From assembly GCA_037952775.1 (NCBI GenBank), contig JBANAY010000003.1, positions 18,290,001-18,354,000 of the forward strand: a stretch of DNA of 64,000 nucleotides, given 5' to 3'. Below the pieces are notes generated by a model that ran no database searches, was not told the origin of the DNA, and saw nothing but the letters and a program-made list of their open reading frames with translations. Both the position numbers and the translations under genes were made by a program. Below are positions 46,214-57,329 of the stretch, piece after piece (the stretch's first letter is position 1; each line of letters opens with the position of its first letter). The stretch comes from Clonostachys chloroleuca (taxonomy: Eukaryota > Ascomycota > Sordariomycetes > Hypocreales > Bionectriaceae).

Positions 46214-48749
46214 CGTGGATGCTGTAGCTGGGGAGCGACAGCGTCAATATGATCGAGCTGGATCGAGCGGGTAGGAGATAGGTGAGAAGTGGTTGTAGCC
46301 TCGTTGAAGAATGTAGGTTTGCGATAACTGGCATAAGCAAAAGTAGAAGGTTAGATGAGAACTGCACCCAATTGGTAGGGGTTAGGTACAAAATGAAAGC
46401 ATAATCTTGGTATATTAGTCGGAACTGCTCGATTGGTGTGCTGGTATTTCAGAACGGTAGGTAATTTTGGAAGGAACAAAATTGTGTACAGAACATGCCT
46501 TCAGCCCCAGAGATGACGGTACAGTACATCTGGTTGGGCTGCATTCACCTAACTGGGCTGAAAGTGCGGCTGACGGCGAGGCTGCATGAAGGGTACATAC
46601 GGAATGGGCTGTGAGGATAGATGGCGTCAAATATCTTGTCTTCTCGTGAGAATTATCTGCCTCTGAAATAATTTATACCACAATGAAATATATTCTTGGG
46701 ATAGTTGCTTGTATCCATCTTGGGGGATACCAACCTCTTGACGATCTGCAATGGATAATGCTCTTTTCAAAAATGACCAATAGCTCAGGGCCTGAGAGTA
46801 TTTTGGCTGAGGAAAGAGAGAACTAACCGGAGACCCTACAGTCGAAATAAAGGGACAAAACATGGAACACGATATCATTGAATGAACGATGAAGTATATC
46901 AAATATGAAGGTATCCCCTATCTGACGATTGGTATTTAGTGGGTTGACAGAAGAAAGGTACTCAATATCCCCATTTCAATGAGAGCTTGATTAAGCGACC
47001 GTCCATACCTACCTTAGGTCCAAGATGATTACCATGCCATCTACCTTCCATCAAGAGAGCGGAAGCGCATGGGGAAAGGATATAAGTATGAGCATGCAAG
47101 CGTGACCGTGCCCGGATAGTGTGAGACCTTGGACTGACCGTGTGGTCTATTGGCACTCCTTCTGTGTTGAGTAAGATATGTGAGGCTGTTAAAATGGCTT
47201 TGGTGGGTACAATTTGGGCTTTACGAGGCATTGCTTTTGGAGCATATTGGTACGTGTAGTTTCAAATCCACTTGACCTTGAATCTAAAATTTTCAACTCA
47301 GCCGTTCATGGCAGTGACTGTCGTACGGTAGAGGTGCTTGGAATACCAGAAGCATAGTCCACCACAGGTTGCGCAGGGCTGCTGGTCGTGAGAATTATAG
47401 ATTTCAGTCATGATGCTATTGAGCTATCTTGTCCCACTGTCGTCTCCATTTTAATTCATCATCACTTGTTCGCCATGCACACTTATTTTCTTAGCCGGCA
47501 TCATACCCAAGATTTTGCTTCCTCCCATATGGAGACAAATTTTACTACACCCATTCCACATCTCACGTTGCTATCAAGACGGTTAGATGTACACGCGTCT
47601 GTGGTGTGACATGATGGCCTCCATCATTAAGTCCGGCGTCCATATCGGCACATGAAAACAAGCTTAAATCCGGGATCTCCGCTCAGAACAATAACCACGG
47701 GCAGGGGGATAGCTTATTACTTAAAAAAGTTAAAACCGTCAAGTCGCGAGAAAAAGGCTGAGGCGCCGCGCGGCTGTAGACCAGGATGGGATGAATTAAG
47801 ATCAGCGGTTTGAGCAGTGTCAGAAAGTTGACCGTTGGTGTAAGCATATTGAACTAAGTCCGCGGCTAAGGGGCAGAAACTAGTACTGTAGAGGCGGCCG
47901 CTAGCGTCTGAGGCATCGCCGCATCACCACTGTGCCCTCGACCAGCATCCTTAATCCCATTAAGCTCAGTCACTCTTGAATCAGGCTCATTGCGGGGAAG
48001 CTTACTGGAACCCTGGACCGCTAGGGCACTCTCCTTCAGCATTTTATTCGAACACGGGCCTCTTCGACCCATGCCCCCATCACCGAAACCGTATAGTCGA
48101 GGTGGCTGAGCCCGCGCAGGACGCGTGGTCTTGGGCAGATCTACACTTCCTGGACGAATGATCCTCGGCCTTAACCCTCCCTCCCGTCGAGGCTCCACTG
48201 TTCGATCTGAACGTGTCGGCATCACTCGGCGTCGGATGGCGGGTGTGTCATGGACTTTAGCGACGCGAGACCGCTCGCCATTGGGCGGAGTTAGGCCTTG
48301 CTCTTACTGGCGCACGATGCATGGTTGAGCGTGGCATCTGGGTCGTCTCATGCACGAGAGGTGCTTTGGGGGGGCTGTGCTGAGTGGCCAGGGAAGCGGC
48401 CGTCTCGTGTGTCAACCAGCCTTTTCTCTGGGTCTCACTCTGTGGCTTCCAGTCCGCGGCCCAGTGGGATGATGATTACCAAGCTCTTAGAATCTTATCT
48501 GTCCGGCCGTGAGCCTTCGTCATGCTCCATGGCGCAGCCAGCCGGGACTGAATACTGGATGGGCTGCTAGCTTTGACCCACAGATGAATGGATGGTGATG
48601 GCCTTGTTTGTACATTTTCTCTTCCGTCCGATGGGATACAAGATGGGGGCGACAGATCCTCATCCGGATCTCGCCATCTTGTTTGGCGCCGCCCATCCTC
48701 CTTCAATCGGGACGTTGCAGTCGAGGTTGCAGCTAGAGGTGAACTGATA
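46214..48749. other. 2.5-kb intergenic region between the NLR and ADAM genes
   Basis: The two genes start away from each other, so promoters for both should lie here. Short open frames on both strands (for example around 46962-47231 and 47866-48225) show no known family and no splice support. I see no transposon ends or RNA gene. Confidence 0.4.
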
Positions 48750-51166
48750 ATGTATTCTTCTCATGTGCTTCACATGTGCCTGCTCGCTGTGGCGTTAATA
48801 ACGAATGCTTATGGTTTGTATTGTCCTTTCCTCACATGTTCTCTCCCCATTCGATATAAAGAAGCGGCCGCTGACCGATGTCATGTCTCTTGTTGTGATG
48901 TATAGCCCTGTCTTTAAGGAGAAGCACACCCAGCGACCTTTTCTACCTCAAGGACCTGGTGTTTTCGTCACCGCCAGGATCTGACAGCGCCGCCAAGGAG
49001 CTCGATGTCTCCTTCACATTGCCAGGGGACTACCAAGGAACCATCAGATTAAGTTTGCATCGTAACGATGGAATCTTCCACCAGCCAGTATCGGTCAACT
49101 ATGTGCGAGCCGACGGTACATCTCACTCGTTCGAGGAAATAGGTCGAGGAAGCCATCTGGCGTTCCAGGGCACGGCTCATGTTGGAGACAATTATGCGGA
49201 TGGCCATCATAATACACAGAGGAAGGCTGGATGGGCAAGGATGAGCTTCTACATCAAGGATGGAGTGCAACTGGGCGAGGGATCGTTCACTGTCGATGAT
49301 ATCAAATATCATGTGCAGACCGACTACAACTACCGCAGCACTTGGTTTCCTGGCGAGCCGGAAGCCCCTGAATCGGAGAAGCCTTACATGGTTGTGTGGA
49401 GAGACTCTCTCCCTTCTCAAGATGGCAGTGCCCAAGATCTAGAAAAGCGTGCGTCGGATAATGAGTCGGGCTGCGCGTTTGACAGCCTTGATTTTAACCA
49501 CCCCGAGTTCGCCTCCACTCGAGAGCTCGATGATGGTCTGGGCAGCCTCGACGAGCGCCAGTTCAGTTCCGGAGGTCTCGATAACCTTGATCTTACTAGT
49601 GTTATTGGCTCTACCAGTGGCTGTCCTAGTACCAGACTGATCGCCCTCATTGGTATCGCTACCGACTGTGGGTACACATCCCAGTTCTCCTCCAACGATG
49701 ACCTCCGCCAACATGTGCTGTCGCAAATCAACACTGCATCCCAGCTTTACGAAGACAGTTTCAACATCTCCCTCAGAGTCCGGAACCTGACGATTAGCGA
49801 ACGTGACTGCCCCTCGACTACATCGACATCCACCCCCTGGAATGTCCAGTGCAGCTCGACCACCAGCATCGGAGACCGGCTCCAGTCCTTCTCCACGTGG
49901 AGGGCACAGTCCAGCGACGGAGTGAACGCCGTTTGGACATTGCTCACTTCCTGCAACTCGGCCTCGACTGTTGGTATCGCCTGGATGGGGACTGTGTGCA
50001 ATGACTCGGGCCGGAGAAGATCAACCCCCTCCGCCAATGTGGTTGTGAGAACACCGGCCGAGTGGCAGGTAATTGCACACGAGATTGGGCACAATTTCGG
50101 TGCCGTCCATGACTGCACCACTGGTTGTTCAGGCAGTACTGCTAATGGTGGTGATCGCTGCTGCCCGTTTAGCCAGAGTAGCTGTGATGCCACCGGCCAG
50201 TACATAATGAATCCAACCTCGAGCCGGGCGATGAGTGTATTCTCCCCTTGCACCATCGGTACCATCTGTACCGCAATCGGACGAAATCTCATCCAGACAA
50301 GCTGTCTTCGTGGGAACGATGACGTGCCCACTATATCCGAGGGAGTCTGTGGAAATGGAATCGTCGAAACAGGAGAGGAGTGCGACTGCGGCGGCGAACA
50401 GGGCTGCCAGGGAAACAGCTGCTGCAACCCAACCACATGCAGATTCACAAGCGGCTCAGTCTGCGACCCGTCAAATGATAAATGCTGCACGGATCAATGC
50501 GCCCTCGCCAGCCAGGGCACGGTATGCAGGGCCAGCTCCGGGGAGTGCGACCCGGAAGAAACCTGCGACGGCTCCTCCGCCAGCTGCCCAGAGGACACAC
50601 ATGCCGATGATGGGGCCTCCTGCGGAAACGACGCCGATGGGACGACGTGTGCCTCTGGCCAATGTACGTCCCGGAGCTGGCAATGCGGCATCGCCTTGTT
50701 TAACTCGACGAGCAGCAACGCGCAAGCCTGTAATTCGAATAGCTGCGAGCTCGATTGTTTCAGCTCTGGGAATACAGGAACCTGCAATAGCACGGGTATG
50801 TACTTCTTGGATGGCACGTCATGTGGGAGTGGCCGTTTCTGCTATAGCGGCGACTGTTCGAGGAGCAGAGGTGGTGGTGGTGGCAGCTCCGGCGGCAGCG
50901 GCGGGAACAGCGCCATGGATTGGATCAACAACAACCGGACGCTCTTCATCGTCATATGCACAGTGGGCGGAGTGCTGGTGATAATCGCCCTCATCGCCTG
51001 CTGCTACTGCATGTGCCGCAAGTCAAGGAAGGCAACGAGTGCTCCGGTGCGGGCGCCGCCCATGTCGAGCAACTCGCGCGGATCTGCGCTGGTCAACAGA
51101 GCAGTGAACCGGCCGCCGCCGGCGTACCAGACGTCGCTCTACAATCAAGGCCAACGTTATGCCTAG
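48750..51166 (+). CDS. ADAM-family membrane metalloprotease with disintegrin domain
   Basis: ADAM proteases are membrane-anchored zinc endopeptidases; the fission yeast member Mde10 acts in spore-wall formation. There are two exons (48750-48813 and 48906-51166), with a 92-bp intron, giving 774 aa. Exon 1 encodes a signal peptide (MYSSHVLHMCLLAVALITNA). A propeptide with dibasic LEKR near residue 200 follows. The catalytic domain has the zinc site HEIGHNFGAVHDC and the Met-turn in QYIMNPTSSRAMSVFSPC. A Cys-rich disintegrin domain starts at CGNGIVETGEECDCGGEQGC, and a further Cys-rich part (ELDCFSSGNTGTC) follows. A Gly/Ser linker leads to one transmembrane helix (TLFIVICTVGGVLVIIALIA) and a basic cytoplasmic tail containing RPPPAYQTSLY. 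The order of modules is complete. The upstream Met choice is supported by the signal peptide and in-frame splice. Confidence 0.93.
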
Positions 51167-51885
51167 TGTGTTTGAAATGAATGGGTTTCGATTGGCGTTT
51201 CTTATGGACGTTTTGCATATAATGCAACTGATGATATATTGAATACAAAAATACTGTATACAGGATGATAAAGCCTTGTATCTATCTCAAAGAACATATG
51301 ATTGCAAGAGTAAATGATAGTTTATGCTCACACTACCTTCTTCTCTTTACCATTTTGTGAAGCACGCAGCTTGATTAATACAGTGTTGGAGGCTGTGAGT
51401 CGTCATAGCTCAACGATTAACAATTGGTCATCTTGTTTCATAGTTCAGCCCGCTCCTGCACAGCCCGAAGAGAGGATTGTTCTCATGTTACTCCACTTGG
51501 AGAGTTCATCATCCAAGTCTGTCTGAAGCAGGTAAGCAAGCTCATCTCATTGTGGAGAGGTGATCTCCGGCGGATCCGCACCAGGGATGCCAAACCCAAC
51601 ATGTGAGATCTTAACCACCCTGATGGTTGTCCGGAATATCTCAATCCTTGCTTTGTGGAGATTCGGATTTTCTCAACCCTTACCTTGTGGAGGCTCGGAA
51701 TATCACGACCCTGGCCTCGTCGAGCCTCATGACTCTCGAAGTTGGCCTGGTCAAGGTTGATATTCCTTGAGAATGATAATGTATAAGTGTAGGCTGAGCC
51801 TATAAATGGCCCAGGTTTCCGCCGGTTTAGAGAAATGCCTCGCTGTAAATATCGATAGCTCACCTGCACTGGTAGCAATTTAAAC
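51167..51885. promoter_or_regulatory. Intergenic region with promoter of the amidohydrolase gene
   Basis: About 720 bases separate two plus-strand genes. The first 200 fit the ADAM 3' region. The part from 51632 to 51727 holds a threefold 32-bp repeat, listed separately, located about 160-250 bases upstream of the next start codon. Confidence 0.45.
51632..51727 (+). repeat. Three tandem degenerate 32-bp repeats in the amidohydrolase promoter
   Basis: Units at 51632-51663, 51664-51695 and 51696-51727 are exactly 32 bases each. Each starts CGGA and ends in a GTGGAG or GTCGAG core followed by two or three bases. Units one and two are most alike; unit three has drifted in the middle. CGG triplets are half-sites for Zn2Cys6 transcription factors, so the array could be a multi-copy operator; this is inference. 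Confidence 0.75.
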
Positions 51886-53083
51886 ATGGAGATCGACCGT
51901 AGCCTCTATCTTGAAGGTACACTTCACCGTGCCACAAGTGGCAACCTTTCTGTTCCACGCTTCTTCGGAAAGATTGCCTTGGAAGAGGCAGTTGGGTCAT
52001 CTCTTTGGGATGCGTACGGCACTCTTCCTGCCACCCAAGAGATAGCTGGCACCAATGGCCTCGCTGTGAGTCTGGTGAGTATATACATATCATCATTGTT
52101 GAGTGAGAGACCTAACATATTGATATTAGGACTTTGCCCAAGACATAGTATCTCGGCTCAACGACGTCCCCAAACGACTAGATTCAATGGATCAAAGTGG
52201 TATTGGATATGTCATTGTATCTCTCACTTCACCAGGTATCGAGGGAGTGTTCGACAAAGCCAACGCTACGGACCTTGCTACCAAGGTGAACGACGAGATC
52301 TATGCCAATTATGTCCAGCCGTACCCGGACCGCTTCGGCTTTTTCGCCGCTGTGGCTATGCAAGATCCGGTAGCTGCTGCCAAAGAGTTGGAGCGTGCTG
52401 TGAAGGACCTGGGCGCCAAGGGAGCGCTGATCAACGGCTACAGCAACATCGGAAGCCCTGCAAATTACACTATCCAGTATCTCGATGAGGAGGCTTGCGA
52501 GCCATTCTGGGCCAAGGTGGCGGAGCTCAATGTGCCAGTGTACCTGCATCCACGAACGCCGCCAGTGGACCAGCAGGTTCTCTATGGAAATGGGAAATAC
52601 CCCCTCCTGACCCAGGCTGCCTACGGTTTCGGAGTAGAGACGGGAGGGCACGCGCTGCGGCTGATGGTATCGGGGCTCTTCGACCGGTACCCAAACATCC
52701 AGATCATCCTCGGTCACGCTGCTGAGGCGCTTCCTTTTCTCATTCACCGGACCGACAACAGGCTCTCAACAGGTAAAAGCGGATCCGACGGGCCTTACAA
52801 GAAATCCATGAAGTACTACCTGCGGAACAATTTCTATGCCACCCTCGCTGGAATCCGACGGCTGAGCACGGTTATGAATACGATTGAGGAGATGGGAGAG
52901 GACCGCGTCATGTTCTCCGTGGACTATCCGTATGAATCGAACGAGGATGCAAGCGATTGGTTTGATTATGTTGAGGGTCTCAGCTCTGCTACGAAGGAGA
53001 AGCTTGCTTGGAAGAATGCTGTGCGGGTTTTGAACATTACAGCAGGCCTGAAGTCTTACCAGACGGATAGCGAGTTTCTTTGA
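51886..53083 (+). CDS. Amidohydrolase-superfamily decarboxylase (ACMSD / 2,3-dihydroxybenzoate decarboxylase type)
   Basis: These metal-dependent enzymes usually decarboxylate aromatic or pyrimidine carboxylic acids without oxygen. There are two exons (51886-52074, 52130-53083) with a 55-bp intron, giving 380 aa. The metal and catalytic signature is visible: the N-terminal strand GKIALEEAV with its glutamate, VPVYLHPRTPP with a histidine, NIQIILGHAAEALPF with a second histidine, and MFSVDYPYE with the aspartate. The sequence around GIGYVIVSLTSPGIEGVFDK and NDEIYANYVQPYPDRFGFFA matches the 2,3-DHBD and gamma-resorcylate decarboxylase branch. About 28 residues precede the usual family start at GKIALEE, so the first Met may be followed by a short extension or the true start may be elsewhere. 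No cluster partner, such as a salicylate or benzoate pathway gene, is adjacent, so the substrate is not assigned. Confidence 0.88.
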
Positions 53084-53534
53084 ATGAGATTCAAATGGAT
53101 GGTAGTCGCAAAGGTCAGTTTACTAGATGGGGATGGTGTATGTGCATGGCCTCGGCGTTGTATAAATTGGGGAATTGAGGCATGAGTAAGAAGTGGTGTG
53201 CGTTAGGTTGTTATTCTTTCATACATTGGATAGAATATCTTGAACTTTTCAAACAATTGAGCCTTTGTATGAAGCATGGCCATCTATTATTGCATTTGGG
53301 ACTGAAGACGGATGACTTGATAGAGACCCCCTCTATTTTAGAGCTAGGTTATCTAGCGTAATGTGTGACGTGGACCTGGAAATAAAACAGTTGAATTCTA
53401 TTAAAGCCTTAGGCATGGCATTTGCCGGATACTGTACTGAGCAATGAGGATGGATTTAATACTGGGTTTCCGCAACTTAGGAGCCAGACCAGGTTATGGG
53501 AGAATGGGATAGGCCGCGGAAAAGAGAAATTGTT

Positions 53535-53540
53535 CACGTG
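53535..53540. promoter_or_regulatory. CACGTG E-box upstream of MET10
   Basis: A perfect CACGTG palindrome lies about 640 bases before the MET10 start codon. In budding yeast this is the Cbf1 site of methionine genes. One hexamer is expected by chance every few kilobases, so the assignment is weak. Confidence 0.25.
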
Positions 53541-53773
53541 CTTGATTGAAATGCTCTTTGAATAAAAAGGACCCGCTGCTTCTAGATAAACTTCCGTGAT
53601 TGACGATTCAGAGTTTTCGAATCCGGCGCCGGTAGACGTTATTGAGTCGGGAGTCGGTGGTTGGTGGAAGGTGTCGGATTTCTCGAGGAATCGCCATTTC
53701 TTCAAAATCCGGCACTCGGGAAGGTGGAGCCTCCCCGAAACTCGGGCTCCTGCCAGTTTTTCGGGGTCCAGCG

Positions 53774-53814
53774 ATGGGGCCATTCCGCATGGGGCCTAGC
53801 GCCCATGGCGTGAT
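53774..53814. promoter_or_regulatory. Two near-consensus CYS3/MetR-type sites upstream of MET10
   Basis: ATGGGGCCAT (53774-53783) and ATGGCGTGAT (53805-53814) each match nine of ten positions of ATGRYRYCAT, the reported binding consensus of the bZIP sulfur activators CYS3 and MetR. They lie about 365-405 bases before the start codon of a sulfur-assimilation gene, 31 bases apart. Binding is inferred, not shown. Confidence 0.35.
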
Positions 53815-54179
53815 CCTCATCTTGAATCAACAATTTCTTGTCCGGCAACAGGCAAAATGCCTAAGCACGCGAAAGTCATGAAGCCGTTGCGGCAGAGCCG
53901 TCGGCAAAGCTCCACGATGGGTCCTGATTGTTGTAGATCCGCTTGTGGCCCCGGGCGGGTTGGCAATTCTGCTTTTTTTCTTCCTCATCTTCTCCGAGGC
54001 ACCAGCGAACCCCGTGGTTGATCACCCTTGCCCCGGACCTCGAGTCGTATATATTAATATCACTTTCAGGGGGAATCGACAGCGTCGCCCTTAACCGGTC
54101 GTCTGCCATTATCTCGACTCGATCTGGTAGTTGAACGATCCCACGACCCGGCTGCCAATACCCCGCGATTCGATCCACG

Positions 54180-57100
54180 ATGGGAAAGCAATCGTCCACC
54201 CTTCCCTTTGGGCAAAATGTCCAATTGTCGGCCATCTCTGGCCCGACATATGTGACTGCCCAACTTCTTGTCCAGCAGATCGCATATAAGCTCTCCGACA
54301 AAGTCTTTTCCTACTCCCCGGAGACCTTCGACCTCGACTTGGCTCTGAAAGAGTGGGCTGCCAGCGCCGAGAAGAATATCCACAACTATGAGCCTTCTGT
54401 GCTCTCGCTCCAATCTAGAACCGGAGCCGGTGCACTGGCTCTTGGATACATCTTCTCTCCCGACTTCGATGTTACCAAGCGACACATTCCCCAGACTCTT
54501 ATTGCTGCCTCTGGCAACCTGAACCAGCTCCGGGCTTCCTTGGACCAGCTCTCTCTCCTTTACGGAGTATCCAGCCCATTTGTTGCCCACATTGCTGCCG
54601 CAGACTACTCCGCAGACGCTGGCCTCGTCGCGAACTACGATGTTGCTCTTAGATTGGCTGAAGATTTGGGTCTTGGCCTTGTTGCCAGCTCTTCCACCTA
54701 TGAGGCCCAGCACATGTCGCTTTTCTCCACACTTCTGGCTTCCCTGATTCCCACTCTCCATATTTATGATGGTATTCGCGTTTCTCGGGAGACTCTCCGT
54801 GTCGTTGATGCTTTGGGCGAGACCGGAGTTGCGGACCTGTACAACAAGCTCTTCGCCGAAGCCGGCAACCTGAATAAGCGATTGGACAATGCCGGTAAGG
54901 TTGTCGAGCTCCTCAAGCTTTTCAACGATGAGCTCGGAACCGTCTACGAGCCATTCGAGTACCACGGTCACCAGGAGCCCGATGTGGTTCTTGTTACTTT
55001 CGGGAGTGTTGAGTCCCAGACAGCCAAGCAGGTCTTGAGCAAGATCTCTGCTGAGGGCGCCAAGGCTGGTGTTGTCAATGTTCGAGTTTACCGGCCTTTC
55101 ATTGAGGAAGCCTTCTTGAGTATTATCCCCAAGTCTGCCCGCACCATTGCAGTTCTCGGACAGGTCCAGACCACCGCTGCTGCAACAGATGAGGCTACTC
55201 AATCCGCTCTTTACGCTGATGTCTTGACTGCCGTTACCTTCTCTGGAAAGTTTGATGAGGATCCCCTCGTTCTCGACGTCAAGTACACTCCCTCTCAGCC
55301 TATTACTCCTCAGGGCATTGTGGATACTCTTCACAGGATCTTCAACAACGACGGCGAGGCCAATCTGCTGCCTCCTATCATTAGCGCTCAGCAGTACACC
55401 TTCTGGGATGTTGACAACTCAGCCTTCGTCGACTCTCCCAGTGTCATCGGCAACGTTCTTTCCAAGGACTCCAAGACCAATGTCTTCGTTTATGAAGCAT
55501 ATGACAACCTTGCTCAAGGTGGTCTAGTCCGTGCTGATATCCGAGCTTCCAGCAAGGCTCTTGAAGCCCCTTACGAAGTGCGAGACGCCGACGTAGTCGT
55601 TGTTGGCAATGACGCCGTTCTCAAGGAGGTTGATGTTGTCAGAGGACTTGCTCAGGAGGGTACCCTCATCCTGAAGCTCAATAACTTCAAGGAAGATGAG
55701 CTTGAGAAGCGAATCCCTGTCTCCGTCCGCAAATCCCTCCAGGAGAAGGCAGCCAACCTTCTTGTGCTGGATGCATCCTATTCACCTGCCTTTGAGAAGG
55801 ATGAGGTCTCCAAGGTTTTGCTAGAACTTGCTTTCCTGCAAACTGCACGACCTGATCTCCCCGCAAGTGACATTGGCAAGTTGATCCTGTCAGAAGGCCA
55901 CTCCACTACTCTTGACGAGGTCGTTGATGCCATCGGCCAGTGCTTGCGAAAGATTGAGATTCCCGCTGCCTGGGCTGAGGTGGATGCCGATTACGCCGAT
56001 CCCCAGCTGGCAGCTTCCATCCAGCCCAACAGCTTCGTCTCTTTCCAGAAGGAAGAGTCCGAGGAGGCTCTTGAGCTTCGTGACTGGCAGGCTGCTGCCA
56101 AGGGCTTGGCCTTTAAGGAGGCATTCAATGCCGAGACCAAGCTGCGCCCCGACCTTCCTGTTCAGACTTCCACGATTCGTGTCAAGGAGAACCGAAGGCT
56201 CACTCCTTCGGACTACAACCGAAACATTTTCCACGTCGAGTTCGATCTGGGCGACTCTGGTCTTACCTACAAGATTGGCGAGGCTCTGGGTATCCACGCA
56301 GAGAACGACGAGGAAGAGGTCAATGCATTCATTGAGTTCTACGGCCTCAACCCCAACGAGCTTGTGCGAGTCACTTCTCGTGAGGACGCCTCTGCCCTTG
56401 AAGTCCGCACGGTCTTCCAGGCCCTCAAGCAAAACGTTGATATCCTCGGAAAGCCCCCAAAGAGGTTCTATGAAGCTCTAGCCGAGTTTGCTACTGATGA
56501 GACCGAGAAGAAGAAGTTGGAGGCTCTTGGTGGCCAGGAGGGCGCCGAGGACTTTAAGCGCCGCAACGAGGTTGACACCCTTACCTATGTCGACATTCTG
56601 GAGGAGTTCCGTTCTGCACACCCTAGCTTCAACGACCTCGCCAAGATTGTTAGCCCTCTTAAGCGTCGCGAGTACTCAATTGCCTCTGCTCAAGCTGTCA
56701 CTCCCAACGCTGTTTCCCTCATGATTGTCGTTGTTGACTGGGTTGACACAAAGGGCCGCACTCGATATGGTCATGCCAGTCACTACCTTAGCCGCCTCGC
56801 TCCTGGAACTGCTGTCACGGCCTCCGTCAAGCCCTCAGTCATGAAGCTCCCTGTCAACGATACCGCCCCTCTCATCATGGCTGGTCTTGGTACCGGTCTG
56901 GCTCCTTTCCGAGCCTTTGTCCAGTACCGTGCCATGCAGAAGGCTCAGGGCAAGGAGATCGGCTCCATTCTGCTCTACCTTGGATCTCGTCACCAGCGTG
57001 AAGAATATCTGTACGGCGAGGAATGGGAGGCTTATCTGGCTGCTGGTGTTGTTACTCTCATCGGTTCTGCCTTCTCTCGTGATCAGCCCCAGAAGATTTA

Positions 57101-57329
57101 CATCCAGGACCGTATGCGCCAGACCATTGACGACATTGTCAAGGCTTATATCAAAGAAGAAGGAAGCTTTTACCTCTGTGGTCCCACCTGGCCTGTGCCT
57201 GATGTGACCGAGGTCCTCCAGGAAGCCATTTCTCTCGAAGCCAAGATGAGCGGAGCCAAGAAGGTTGATCCCAAGAAGGAGATTGAGAAGCTCAAGGAAC
57301 AGGGTCGTTATGTCCTAGAAGTCTACTAA
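54180..57329 (+). CDS. met10: Sulfite reductase (NADPH) flavoprotein alpha subunit
   Basis: MET10 passes electrons from NADPH through FAD to the hemoprotein subunit that reduces sulfite to sulfide in sulfate assimilation. The gene is a single exon of 1049 aa, the normal size for fungal MET10. The N-terminal two-thirds resembles pyruvate:ferredoxin oxidoreductase and lacks a flavodoxin (FMN) domain, as in yeast Met10. The reductase module starts at about residue 660. It contains the FAD-binding RREYSIASAQAV, the NADPH-binding IMAGLGTGLAPFRAFVQ, LYLGSRHQREEYLYGEEW, and FYLCGPTWPVPDVTEVLQEA. The protein ends in VLEVY; such aromatic ends stack on the flavin in this family. Codon use is strongly biased to C- and T-ending codons, as in highly expressed fungal genes. 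This bias is also why long antisense open frames appear opposite it. Confidence 0.96.
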   Translation: MGKQSSTLPFGQNVQLSAISGPTYVTAQLLVQQIAYKLSDKVFSYSPETFDLDLALKEWAASAEKNIHNYEPSVLSLQSRTGAGALALGYIFSPDFDVTKRHIPQTLIAASGNLNQLRASLDQLSLLYGVSSPFVAHIAAADYSADAGLVANYDVALRLAEDLGLGLVASSSTYEAQHMSLFSTLLASLIPTLHIYDGIRVSRETLRVVDALGETGVADLYNKLFAEAGNLNKRLDNAGKVVELLKLFNDELGTVYEPFEYHGHQEPDVVLVTFGSVESQTAKQVLSKISAEGAKAGVVNVRVYRPFIEEAFLSIIPKSARTIAVLGQVQTTAAATDEATQSALYADVLTAVTFSGKFDEDPLVLDVKYTPSQPITPQGIVDTLHRIFNNDGEANLLPPIISAQQYTFWDVDNSAFVDSPSVIGNVLSKDSKTNVFVYEAYDNLAQGGLVRADIRASSKALEAPYEVRDADVVVVGNDAVLKEVDVVRGLAQEGTLILKLNNFKEDELEKRIPVSVRKSLQEKAANLLVLDASYSPAFEKDEVSKVLLELAFLQTARPDLPASDIGKLILSEGHSTTLDEVVDAIGQCLRKIEIPAAWAEVDADYADPQLAASIQPNSFVSFQKEESEEALELRDWQAAAKGLAFKEAFNAETKLRPDLPVQTSTIRVKENRRLTPSDYNRNIFHVEFDLGDSGLTYKIGEALGIHAENDEEEVNAFIEFYGLNPNELVRVTSREDASALEVRTVFQALKQNVDILGKPPKRFYEALAEFATDETEKKKLEALGGQEGAEDFKRRNEVDTLTYVDILEEFRSAHPSFNDLAKIVSPLKRREYSIASAQAVTPNAVSLMIVVVDWVDTKGRTRYGHASHYLSRLAPGTAVTASVKPSVMKLPVNDTAPLIMAGLGTGLAPFRAFVQYRAMQKAQGKEIGSILLYLGSRHQREEYLYGEEWEAYLAAGVVTLIGSAFSRDQPQKIYIQDRMRQTIDDIVKAYIKEEGSFYLCGPTWPVPDVTEVLQEAISLEAKMSGAKKVDPKKEIEKLKEQGRYVLEVY

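Larger units (their letters stand above)
53084..54179. promoter_or_regulatory. Intergenic region with MET10 promoter
   Basis: About 1.1 kb separates the amidohydrolase from MET10, both on the plus strand. A CACGTG element and two near-matches to the sulfur regulator site are listed separately. The stretch from about 53590 to 53860 is GC-rich and otherwise plain. Confidence 0.4.

Noticed and set aside
54066..55334. 422-codon open frame antisense to MET10
   Set aside because: It overlaps a certain gene in full and has no family similarity. Strong codon bias of MET10 removes antisense stops, which explains it.
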